Under the pieces are notes generated by a model, which saw nothing but the letters and a program-made list of their open reading frames with translations, made no database searches and was not told where the DNA came from. A stretch of DNA of 64,000 bases, taken from Areca catechu (Eukaryota; Streptophyta; Magnoliopsida; Arecales; Arecaceae). This document shows, one piece after another, positions 1 to 12,900 of this stretch; positions within the stretch are counted from its first letter, which is position 1; every line of letters starts with the position of its first letter. The translations under genes were made by a program, and so were the position numbers. The stretch is taken from assembly GCA_021397845.1 (NCBI GenBank), contig CM038050.1, positions 10,420,471-10,484,470 on the forward strand, written 5' to 3'.

Positions 1-813
1 TAGGCATCTCTATCTGAGACCCAACTAGCACGACCTCCTTCACAAAAGTCTGAAAGCACCAGATCAATATATTGAGGAGCCCTCAAAACTTGAAAACCAG
101 AAAAACAAACCCACATAAGCATATTCAACCACCAATGGAGGGTTCAAATCCTTGGGCCACCAGGACACTACTCTGTGCTGACTTGCTCACTGATTTCAAT
201 ATTAAAAAGGACACTTGGTCACAGATTCAAACAATAAGATGCAAGATGGAAGAAGCACACACAATGTTAAGATGGTCTAATTATACAATTGCCAAAAAAT
301 ACACATCCATTATCAGAATTGCTGCAGTTACTATAGAACAATCTCAAAACAAAGAACAGTTGCCAAAGAGGATCCAGATGACAAAACAAGTACACAGTTT
401 GCCAAGCTGATGTATCTACATCATCATCATTAATTTCTCCAAATATTAGATAATCATAAAATATGTCAAGAGAAATGTAGGAAACAAAAAAATAGGATCT
501 CTCCTAAAAATTGAGAAATTAATGCACCAGCTATAAGAGGTTAAAAAGAAAGGCAAGAACATTGTATGACGTCTTTATGTTTGAATGTCAAGCATAACTT
601 GTGTAAGCTCGGTTTAACAAAAGAAATGAAATAACAGATCACAAAATAGTAAAAGAAATATAATACTTCATTCTATTTAGATGGATCGCCCATCCACCCA
701 TGACACTTAGTTGTTTAACTTTATTTTTTTTAAATCCGAATATTTTAACCAAATGAATAGCATAAACCATAGTTGGAGGAAATTTAAAGAAAAGAAAGTT
801 GATAGGTAAATAC
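1..813 (-). other. Downstream intron of the importin-11-like gene; no clear exon
   Basis: AT-rich sequence after exon 17. A splice-consistent continuation of the protein is not visible. Two stretches on the minus strand, near 270-330 and 20-100, faintly resemble later family segments but contain stops or frame changes, so I do not call them exons. A GGTTCAAATCC-type motif near 144-154 on the plus strand resembles a pol III B box without a convincing A box. Confidence 0.4.
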
Positions 814-972
814 CTGGACTAAAATATCAATGACGGGAAGAATTGAAAGCAGTCCTTTGTCATTAACATTTCCAACGATAACATCAAGTAATTTAGCTAA
901 ACTTGAACCATGCCTGTTCAGAAATCCAATCCCACCAGAAATTACATAGTCCTCAATGATACTGACTGTCGC
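814..972 (-). CDS. Importin-11-like exon 17 (last exon recognised)
   Basis: Codons 741-793, starting ATVSIIEDYVISGGIGFLNR and ending GLLSILPVIDILVQ, phase 0 at both ends. Acceptor GTGCAG|GCG, donor CAG|GTATTT. Roughly 200 further residues are expected from family length but no convincing exon follows within the window. Confidence 0.88.
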
Positions 973-3900
973 CTGCACTAACAATTAATCAGATTTAATT
1001 CTATAAAGTAATATCTATCTTTTTTCTTGTTTGTGCTTAGAAGTTCATGAAGTCACTAAATGTGGCATTAGCAACATGAACATCGGAATCTAGTAAAAAA
1101 TCTTGACCATATTGTGTTAACCAAAATTTCAAAAAGCATCAAAATACCGATCAGGTGCCAAAAAAACACATGAACAAGATCCAATTGTAATTAGCCTTTC
1201 ACCAATGCAATCTTAGCAAAATTATGATGTGCTATTAGTACTTTGCCAGTTCCTAATATCCTAATATCTAAACACTTAAGCTAAAATTCCTCCGGCTCCA
1301 CAAACCCAAAGTCCCCTTCTAAAACACTGAATTCTGTGCACATTTTCCAAGCTACAAACAATTTTGAAGTGCATCATTGGGACTGCCATCTCCCATCCCA
1401 AAGCAAAAAATATCCTATTTCACATAGTGCCAGAATTTTAAAATATGACTAGATATAACTGATATCTTAGAGCAGATTTAGAACTTTAAAAAAGACTAGA
1501 ACAAAGGCAAGAAAGCCAAAAAGAAAAAAAGGCAAAAAAAAAGAGAGAATATGATAAAGAAATATAAAAGTATTACAAAGTATATATGAAGTCATTCATC
1601 ATCTTTGTTATCCTTATGTCATTGCTGTTGTAGCAAGCCTTGAGATTTTGGCTGTGTATCTGTAAGATTAGAGTATAAACAATCTTAAACGTTAAAAGGC
1701 ACTTGTTTCTTCTTGGCTCTTTGACCAGCAGGCCACCCTATGTTCCATTTTCAGTCCCCCTCCCCTCCCACTACTGCCAGCCAATCATATGGCGACCCAC
1801 AGTTATCATACCCTGGCCTCTTCAGCTCACGTCCATGCATCGAGTCTTAGGGTTTATTTTCCCTCGCTTCTTGATGGGTGGTCTGTGGAATGTCACCCAT
1901 GCTGATGGAGAGCATGAAGCGGGTCATAATATACAGGGTAGGCATTTAATTTGTGAACATAGTTCACAGTGAAACCTCAGCGCACTCTCTCCCTTGCCCC
2001 CAAAACAATTAAGCAAGACTCCGGCACTATCTTTCTCGCCTCGGCACCAAACCGAATTAAGGAAGACAGACATTATCATCTCCATCCAACTCTATTAACT
2101 TTCCAAGGTCGTCCCTCTCCGTCTTCCTTGACCAAGGATTTCAAGAAGGAAGAAGGATTTTATTTTCTATTCTAAGTCATAACCAGGAAGTCCATTAGTA
2201 CTGGATAACTTGGATATCAGGAGTGGATATTTAACCCCTTTAGCATTCTGAGTTTTGCCATCACAAACTAGTTACTTGACATTGATGATTGCATAATAAA
2301 TTGAAGGCCAAGGGATAGAGCAATAAGGAAAAGCCATTAGCAGATGCTCCATGGAATCGGCAGCAATGATGAGGGTTTTCTGAATTTTTAAGAAAAAAAG
2401 AAAAAGAAAAAAAAGAGGGTTTCAAGTAAAGCATGGGTAGATTTCTAAAGAGAAGAAAAAAGTAGTGCAAAGAAAAAGAAGAAAAGTGGGGTCCCGTTGC
2501 CCCCATGAAAGTATGACCACCAAGAAATCTCCTAGTTGTTCTTGTCATTTCTACATAAGATAAGCCTGATCAAAGTTTCTATGGTAGATATGGTAGTTTA
2601 TTCATATATTAACAGTTTCACTGGTTTTTTAGCTGACTAGTTTGCTCAGTTGCAGTCCCTTTTGGTATGATTAGTTTCTGATAGTTATATTTTAGTTGTA
2701 GGTCAGCATGAGGAAGTTCTAGAATTTACAGGATTGAGTAAAAGAGAAACTTTGGTGTTAGGCTCCATAGAATCCAATATCCGTAACTTCAGATAGTAAC
2801 TTCAGATAAGTATCATTAAGTATCAGGAAAGAACAACTTACATAATCAAACTTTATTTCCTTATTTTAAAACAAAAAAAATAAAAAATCCTAACTTATGA
2901 CAGGATTCTAATAGAATAACACTCTAGAGGCCAGCATCTCCTGAAGTGCAATTAAATAAAATTCTTTAGGTTTTCCTCTTATCTCTAAAAAAATCACCTG
3001 TTTATGTGGCTAACAAGGATGCAGAGTACATCAGTTTATTGAACAGTCCAGAAAATAACAGAAATCAAACCTTGCCTAGTTTCTTACAAGTCATAACTTC
3101 ATAGTAGATTTGCTCTTCTTCACCAAGTAATCTCTGTTTCAGTAAGTAAATGATAGCCTAACTTTAATTACATAAAGATATTAGCTATCGTCCCCATATG
3201 ACTTTTCCTAAGTCTAATTTGACTCTTCTTGTTCAACATAGAGTATATTCAATTCTGTTATCAAAAATTATAACCAAATCTTACTTTTTTTTTCCAAAAA
3301 TCCCCTTTAAGACCCTACTGAAGTCTTGATTCCAATACCCTACACCTACCCTTCTTAATCAATGTTCCATAGCAAAACCATCCTTATTTATGCCAATCCA
3401 GAATCCAGAGTCGTTCTTATGTCCAATCATATTGTACTTTTCAGATTTTTGTCCACCTAACACTCCTTAAAACCTTATAGACCTATTTCCAACCTTTAAC
3501 TTACATCATGGAGACGAGATAGAGAAGGAACCAACCCATACTAAAACAACAAGGTTGATCTTGAAGCTGCACTGATTTTATGATAGTTGAGATACAAGCT
3601 ACTACGAAGTCACAACTCTATACTTCGGCCTCACGTACCTATAAGACCAGAGACACATGGCCAATTTTAGTAAGGCTGCTATGTCTAGTATGAAGAGCAA
3701 GGTTTGCCATACCAGTCAGTATTGTATTGGTACCGAATCAGTATGCAATCTCGTACTGAACCAATACTCGGAATGCCTTGCCATCTCGTACCGTATTGCA
3801 TACCGGCATTGTAATAGGATGGTTCCGGTATGAGGTATGGTACCGAGATGGTAAGCCTTGACCAAGAGCTTCCAAGCAAAAGGATGGAAGTAAAAGAGGC

Positions 3901-6900
3901 CACCAAGTTCTTCAATCATGCAATGGCATGAATGCATTCCATTCACAATCTGCAACAGGAAAATAATGCAAGATCCAGGAATACAAAAGGTACAATAGGC
4001 ATAGACATCATATCTGAAAGAAATTAATTGGATGGCAAAGACCAAGTAAACATATAGAAGAGAGAACTTTTAAAGGAAAAAATAATCCAAATATACTCAA
4101 GTTCTAGCATTAAATTGATTGCAAACCTTCAAATGGTCAAAACTTCTTTCAGTAATAGCAACTAAATATGGGAAAAAATCTAGAAGTTGGGGCACAATTG
4201 AAGAAGCATTAGAAAGTGTCGCCTCCCAAAGCTGCATAACATGATCATAATGAAAATTAGAAACAAAAACATCAAACTCAATAAACTTGAAGGTTTAAAA
4301 GTTTGATTCAGTTCACTGACCAGGACACTATCCTCTAGAAGATTGAGAGCATCAGGGTTATCTATATCAATACCCTTTTGTAAGATAGGTAAAAGCATGT
4401 TATAGCAAATGGATGACTGATAACCCAAAGAAAAAACAAAATTCCGGAGGGCTGCTAGGAGTTGAATCTGTAATAAACTTTCACCAGTAGATTCCTCCCA
4501 GATCTGATAATATTTAAGAAACCACAAATATCAGCTTATGTGAGTGAATCATATTGAATGGACATTACAACGAGAAAAGGTAAGATCTTTTGAGAAAAAT
4601 AAACTAATAAGATACCTTCCAATATAAGGCCTACGCTCAACAAGTGTTTACCACCAGAGAGACACAAGTATAAATTCAAGTATATTAACAAAATAATACT
4701 GCTCATAAGGTGTCAAACAGTAGTATAATATAATTGCAAAAACTCACCATCATGTTTGGGAAACCAAAATACTAGAACATGTTAAAACATGTTTACGTTA
4801 GTTAAATATATAGAATGAAATCAAATATGAATATGCAAAATAAAACTCAAGGTTGTATTTCGGTAAGGCAATAGATACATTACAATCATTGAAAACTTGC
4901 ATAGGTTGTCACTTCTTTCTGTCTGTTCTAAAGTTCAAGTTGCAGTTTCCGCAGACCTTAAAAAAATGATTTCACTTCCAATCTGATTCTATTATGGGAT
5001 TATCTTCACCTTAAAGAAAAGATAATTTACTGTTTCATAAATCAGTGAATTTTTTATTGTTTGGAAAATTCAATTTTTGACATATCATGTGATGAAGACC
5101 ACCTAATGGAGCATACCTACAGTAGAAGAAACTGAAAAGGTTTAATAAATTTTGAACAAAAGAAGTAATGCAACACCAAAAAGTTGTCATATCATAAAAT
5201 TGCTGTGGCAAAACTTGTTATTTGGTCAATTCACAAAATCTGAATCACACTCCATGGGATCACCAAACTGAATTTAATATAAGTGTACCAGGGTCTACCC
5301 ACAGCACCAGGACATTGATTCCCAAGAATGCAAAGGAAATCATTATTGAGGTTGACAGGTCAATGGAGACCCTCATTCAAACAACTGAACCAGTTATGAA
5401 GTGTGAAAATTTGTTTGCATTACATCATAAAATTGTTTCAAATTGAAAAAGTTGAGCTCAAATATAATCATTTCCATTACACGGAAGAAGATATTACATA
5501 CCACCACACTTGGAATCTAGCTAATGTGGAGTATATCAGCAAAGACAGTTTATACTCTCTTTAATATGACACTCTTTTATTTTACTCATGCAAATTCTTG
5601 TTCATGTTATCATTTGCAATGATGAGCCTTTCATAATGTCTTCTTGAAACCATTCTGGTTCAATGGCATATCATTATTAAAAATACATTTTAGAAGCCCC
5701 ATTAGAAGCACAATGCTATGGCTAAAATTTTTAAATGTGCATGGTTTTCAACCCTAAAAAATATCCTCCAAGTCAAGCATTAGAAATGCGTGATCAGGCA
5801 CAAGTCTCCACATACTGTATTAACCTAGCAAATGATAGTTGATCTATAAAGCACCTCAAGTTTTTACCCATTCTTTCCATCAAGAATGAGAGGTGAGCAG
5901 GCCGAGGAGTTGGTCTCTAAGTATTCTCTTTGTAGTCCTGATACATCCTTATACTCAAGAAGTGACGTCCTCTCTTTATGAGTGGTTTGGACTCTTGAGC
6001 CAGCAATTACTAACAACAACAGCCAACGGGTAATGAACATTACAATACCAACCATTCCATCATGGGAATTAAAAACAGTCATTATGTACTACCCATGCAG
6101 CCTGCTTGCTCAGAAAGCACCCAAAATCAGATCATAGTCAAGAACTGGGGAAAAATAATAACACTTTATAGGTAGTGAAACAATCTCAAATAACAACATT
6201 TTAGAGTTGTTCTGGTGATTCAGTTTCAGGCAGCACAGGGAAAGGAGGGGAGGGGGGGGGGGGGGCAGGGCAGGGTTGATGGGTTCATAAACAAGTAGAC
6301 ATGCCTATCTATAATTAAGTTCATGATCTGAATGTCAAACTAATATGTGAAGGTCATATAACTCCATTGTATCTCAAGGAAAAAAAAATGGTCGACATAT
6401 TGCTTTTGGAAAAAAAAAATGCAAAGTGTGACAACTAATTTTAGCAGGCTGAACTGACTGATTTTAGTAAGGACAACTTTTCTGATTCCAAAAGCATGCA
6501 ACTTTGTGTGAAGAATGGTTTCACAGCAATTCAAAAACAAGTGCCACAACAAATTTACAGAATGGATAGGCTTTCCATTCAACTATGCGGAAACAAGTGC
6601 CATGACAAATTTACATACTAACAATATTAATTATATTGCTAGGTTAAACAGCATTACCACATAAAACACTTCCACAGTTCTACTAGATGTACAAAGAATT
6701 ACATAACAGCAATTAGTGTTTCAAGTTACATAAATATTAAATCTGCATAGACAGGAGTTTTACAGAAACCAAGTCATTGATCAACGGCATACCTTGTGGA
6801 AGAAATCTGCCAACTGACTTGCAAATGGGGCAAGTTTCTCACCAACATGTTCAATCAGTACGGATATCAAATTCAAAATCTGAACCTGAAAATAGGAATG

Positions 6901-6938
6901 AAGGAGGAAAGTCTCTATATAAACTCACCTCAGGTAGA

Positions 6939-6970
<32 letters not shown>

Positions 6971-9900
6971 AAGAAAGAAAAAAACACACACACACAACAT
7001 GCTCATGCATGCATGCACATACACAAACATATAAGCACAGGCAAAGACACATAGACATGTTCATGCAAGACCACACACAGGTTGAGAAATAAAAGCAAGT
7101 TATGGAAAAAGATGAATGAACTTTGCATAGGCTCATAGGTTTTCTACCCAAGAAGATTGCAATAAAGCAGACAGATTTAAAGAATGCTAGAAGCCATACA
7201 TTGATATTTTCCAGTTGGATTTTTAAATGCATATACCAATGCAAGCACATTCAAGATATATTGATTTAGTTGCAGATCACATCTTGAACAGCCTCAAAAC
7301 CAAAATAAACAGATAATATCATAAAATATTGGATGAGACAAGCCAAAACCAACTCCCTCTAAGCAAAATCAGGTAAAGTTCAAGAAAAGGAGAAAAAATT
7401 TAAAATGCTTTCAGGCACAACTGTAAGTATACACTTGTGAAAGTAAGTCTTGCTAACAATTGCATGTCAGTGTCATGCAGTGGATGAGAAGGTTTTTTCT
7501 TTATTTGCAACCCATTTGTCAGCTGCAATTTTGCATATGTAGTTTCTAATTCTATCATCACAAGAAAAGATGCCTAATATGAATACAAGTTTGGGTATGA
7601 GAGATGATAGCATTTATTCCTATTAGATCGATGTTCTTAGGCTCTGTTTGATTGCTGGCGAGGGAGAAGGGAGGGCAGGGACCCTGATGGAAAATAAAAA
7701 TGTGGGAATTTTTTACTGTTTGCTTGCCCTACGAAAATCATAGAGAATTTATTTTTAATTTTCTTGGTCTGACATGGAACAATTTTGTTATTATCCAATT
7801 CCTGGAGGGGAACAGGCTTTTGATTTTTCCTTCACAACAAATCACTCTCTCTGGTTAGGAAAAATATGAGTGTTTAGAAAACACATACATTATGTAGCCT
7901 CCTGAAAAATTCTTTTGAATTTCCTTTCCCAGTCATTGAAAAAGAAGATTCTTCCCTGAAAAAAATTCCTCTCTCACTTTCTTAGTGACCAAACAGGGCC
8001 TTCCTGCTTGAGCAGGGCTCAATGCTGCCACAACGCACTTACTAATTCAGTGGGCACATAATGATAAATTTATGAAAGCAGTTTGTACAATTATATTCAG
8101 GGCACTAACCTAAGGCCTTACCATTTTGAATCTTCTAGCCATCTACTATTAAAACATATCAAAAGAATTGTAAATACCTGAAGCTTATGTTTCCCATGGA
8201 TGGTGTCAGATAACACATGGCATGGATTCCAATTTTCACGTAAGCTAAAAATGTTAATATGTAAGCCTACTTCAATGAAGACTTGCACAAGGGCTTTCAA
8301 GAAATATCCAATGGACTCACCTCAATGCTTTTGGAACAACAGCATTGACCTAAGTTGAAATCTATCAATTCTGACTTGGTCCAGCCCTTAATATCCCTTG
8401 CTCTTCAATACAGGCACTCAAGCAAAATCAAAATTAGCATTAAAAACTCAAATTTTAAATCCAATGGACTTCTAACAGATCATACTTTCAAGTTGTCAAA
8501 AGCTGTATCTTTTCACTTCCCCACTAAAGGTTGTACTTTAGAAATTTCATCTGAAGCATGACAACATGCTCATGCATGATTACAGCAAGACGTACTAATT
8601 TTATTTAAAAGCAGTTAGTGTGTTTTCCTCCTTTCTCTTAAACATAATGCCTTCGAAAATTGTGTCACCGACAGCATGAATATGAGAGAATCCAATAACT
8701 CGAAAATAGAGCTCATTAGACATTTTACATGAAAAGCCTTCAGTAAATTGTTTTGTTTAGCAATGATAGTACCAAACATGATTTTAAATCCCATGAGATG
8801 AAAGTGTCCTGGTATATCCATGGAATGGGATTCCCGTTGTCCTGTCCTATCTCATCCCGGTAGCGGTTCCGATCATGCATCCCGATGGATATCCTCTCTC
8901 TCTCTTCCTTTCTTCTTTCCTTTCTTTCTTTCTTTCCTTCTCTTTATATTATTTCCTTTTTCTTTCATTTTCTTATCCCTTCCTTTCCTTTTTTTTCCTT
9001 TTCTTTTTCTCTCTTTTCTCTCTTCCTTCTTTCCTTTCTTTTTCTTCTCCCTTCCTTTCTTTCTTTCATTTTTCTTCTTCTTTTCTTTCACTTTTTTCCT
9101 TTATGCATATTCCATTCTTTCTTTCCTCTTTCTTCTTCTCTCCCTACATAGATGAGTTTTGGAATCCCAATCCCGTTTTCTCATATGAACAGGACGTGAC
9201 GGCCTCTCGGCCCCCATCCTGCCAGGACATAAAATTTTGGTACCAAAAACATTAAATTTGCACTCTCACATGCTTCCACTTTAACTTACATTATGCATTA
9301 AAATATATTTATTTTTCTTAATTCTTAATGTTACCTTTCAGTTCTTTACTAGAAATGATGTGGATGTCTCAAAGTTCGACAATTACATGAGGGCATGAGG
9401 ATTGAGTCTACGAATACACCTATTCATACATAAACATGGACCTCTTCATTCTCAATCTCTAGAAAATGTATGAGAGGTGAAAGGAAGAGTACGTCAACCA
9501 AAAACTGAAACAGATTTATCAATTAAAAAGACAAATTTCATAGCCAAAAACCCAAATTTCAATATTTTATCAGCTAAGGGAACTACATGAAGTGTAAGCA
9601 GTGTCAAGAAACAAACAATAGATTCTGATACAGTCCATTGACAGCAATCCACGTCATAACCAAGATTTTAGATCTTAATAATTTAACCCACCAATCTGAA
9701 GAAAAAAATACAACATGCAGAATACATCATTGTTCAGAAATGAAAGAATCTCACTTAAAGAAACAAACCTTTGAGTCAAATTCTTGAACGTCTTCCATCA
9801 AGTTGAAACATAAACTCCAACAAGCTGGTAGAAGTTCAAAAAAATCTTGTTCAGAAAAATTGGTGTCCTGAACAAGATAGCATAGAGACCTACAAGCTGC

Positions 9901-12900
9901 CAGCTGCAAAAGACACATGCGGATAATACATTTAGTGAACAAAGCAAAACCTGTGTTAGAAGAAAAATGTGCCCATGGTAAGTTATTTCAATGCAAGGAT
10001 TCAAGTCTAATTGGGAAATCCTGCAGGATGTTGGGATGGAGCACCATCCTAAGTGTCAGATGAGACCATTCCACCTTCATCCTAGCATCCCGTTCAGCGT
10101 GTCCCAGTACGTCCCTCATCCCAAGTATTGGGATAGGGCAGGACAGCAGCATGTCTCATCCCACAGAAATGTCAAGAGACCTCTGTCTCACATGATCTAA
10201 AATCTAAATCATTGTTTCAATTCTTCAAGTGGATGTTGTACTAATTAAGAAATCCAACATTTTGAAAGGCATGATTCAGGACAAGAAAACATACTCTGAC
10301 AGCTATGTCATTGTCTTGAAGCAATTTGATCAAAGCACAATACGCCAACTTTCTAGTTTCACCTTTGATCTACAAAGAAAAAAGTAACCATCAGAAAGCA
10401 AAAACAAAATGGCAGCGAGCTGGACAGGAAAATTGAAAATTGTTGCAAGGTCAAATGTACAGTATAGGTTTAACTCTCCTTAGATCATCATCAATTACAA
10501 GAGTAAAGAAACTTACCAGAAACGGATAGCTTCCATGTTTGAGAAACCATTAATTTCAGTTCAAATTAACATACTAACTGTAAGCATGTAACCTAAAAAA
10601 TGCTATTATGGCATGACATATAACCCATCATCTTCATATCAACTAGCAGAGGGGTTAAAACTTAAAAGTGCCATGTATTCAAAGGTTCAGTTACATCAAA
10701 AGAATTATGACCTTTACTCTAGCATGATAGGATCAGTGTTATCAAACTAATGATATACAATGCTGACATTTTATATCATTAGTCAGACGATGACTCCAAC
10801 TAAATGTTATAAATAGTTTCTGAAAAGTACAAACTAAATGCCTGAATCAGCAGCTTAACTGGTTTTATGCTAAATAATGCATACAATTAAAATGGGTCCC
10901 AAGACAAAATAGCTTAGCTTGAAGAAGTTTGGCAATGGAAATGATAAAATCTAAAAAGTATAAGTAACCTCACATGTTTTAATTAAAATTAAACACTGGA
11001 TATTTCACAACATAGTTAACTAGTTTTATTTTAATGCATTACACTATAAGAAATATCATTTTTATTGATGCAGCTTAGTTTAAGAATTATGAAGTACGTG
11101 TTGATAAAGTATTGGACTCCATCACATGATAATGCTTAGCAAATTAAAAACTGAGTACTAGAAATGCTTAAAACAATCAGCAATGATCCAAAGCAAATTA
11201 TGTAACATTGCTAGCAGTGCAATTGTGCTGAAACCAAAATTTCAAACATTGGTGCTAGTGGGCATGCCAATCTAATGCTGTGCTGGTACACATGCCACAA
11301 AAAGTCCAAATATAAAAATGAAAAGCTGAAAATATTTTATAATCCTCGTTAATTAAAAAAAATAAAATATTAAATTATTTGGCAAAAACCTAAGTAACTG
11401 CAGCGCTGGGCATTCCTACCGGCCTTGCCCAGTATAAGCAATCTGGCACAGACCAGCATGGCTGGCACTTGAAAGTTGAAACCATGCAGAAACTACTATT
11501 GGCTGAATAAATTTTGTGTTTGCCTAAGCACAAGACAGATGTAACAGCAGCTGAAAAGTATATGAATGTTTAAGGCCATTGAGAACTAGATTCAGGAATA
11601 TGAGCATGAACAGAAGCACAAGCTATGAATGATCCCTATGATGATAAAATATGCTTTATAATAAAGGCAGCATCCAGAAATGAAGAACGAAAAACCTAAC
11701 AAAGCAGGATTAAGATAAAAATTTTGAACCTCGGAAACCCACTGCCCAAGTAATAATGCAATTTTTCGATGAATAATGCGCAAATTTGGATGGTCATTTG
11801 CAAGTTCTATACTTAGAGATCCGTGGAACCTGCATATGAATAGGAAGGACAGAGTTAATTATTAACAATAAAGAACAGCAACATATTTCACCAATAGTCT
11901 TCTATAACAACAATTCAAGGAATGTGCATGATGAAGAAAGTTGTGCAACATCACAGTAAACATATATATTGCAAAAAGCTGGTACAATATAAGGTCATAC
12001 ATGCAAATATTACATAGTACACATTTGGGCAGAAATACGATTTATAACCAGTGACAAACAATTAAAATATTTCTGAACAAGTTTGTATGCAATAAACCTA
12101 AACAGCTATACATCTCTGACATGGTAGTGACATAAGTCAGTGTTCTATAACAATCCAATGTGGAAAATTAATGTAACCAAATTTTTAATTATTTTTGAGT
12201 ATGCATTTGAAAAAACAATTAAAGAAGGTTTTCTTCCTAAAGGCATGTAAGTTACTACAGATGGTCTCCTCAATACCACCATTCACAAGTAGAGCACATT
12301 TTCACATGCCATCGAATCAGCACGGTGTCCAAAATTGAATGCCTCAAATTATTCAAAATCAGTTATATTGTTGGACATATATGACTCTAATCGGCAGAAA
12401 GTTTCAAGTTCAGACCATTGCCCCACTGTGGTGATCCACTCCAAAACAGTCCTGCCCTAAGTAGCAGGCATTACAGCACCAATTTTGTTTTGCAACAATC
12501 AAAATGCTTTAAAGATGATCACAGTAGCAATACCACCCACATAGTTATAGTATCAGTAGTACAGGCACAACACCACCAGTTGTCATTGTATCATGATTTA
12601 TGTTCAAGAACCTTCATCATAAATCTCTTAGCTAATTTGTATTGCTAAAATAAAAACTTAGTTGAAAAATATTAATTTGTACAACAAATACTTGAAAACA
12701 TGGATTCGAAGAACTGCTGGAACGGGGAGGTACTATCATACACCGTACTGTTCGATGGCAAAATTGGCACCAGTGTGGTTGCTAGGACACCAAAACCTGT
12801 GTACTGATGGTACCAAACCAAACATACCCAATGCATAACAACAATTTTCCATGCTTTTCGATGCTGTTAGTTTCAGTACGTACCATCAGTATTCAGTAGT

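Noticed and set aside
72..410. A 112-codon plus-strand frame at the window start
   Set aside because: No motif and no composition bias; it is antisense to an intron and probably random.
8820..9255. Phe/Ser-rich and Lys/Glu-rich open frames of up to 126 codons
   Set aside because: They are the two strands of a polypyrimidine tract.
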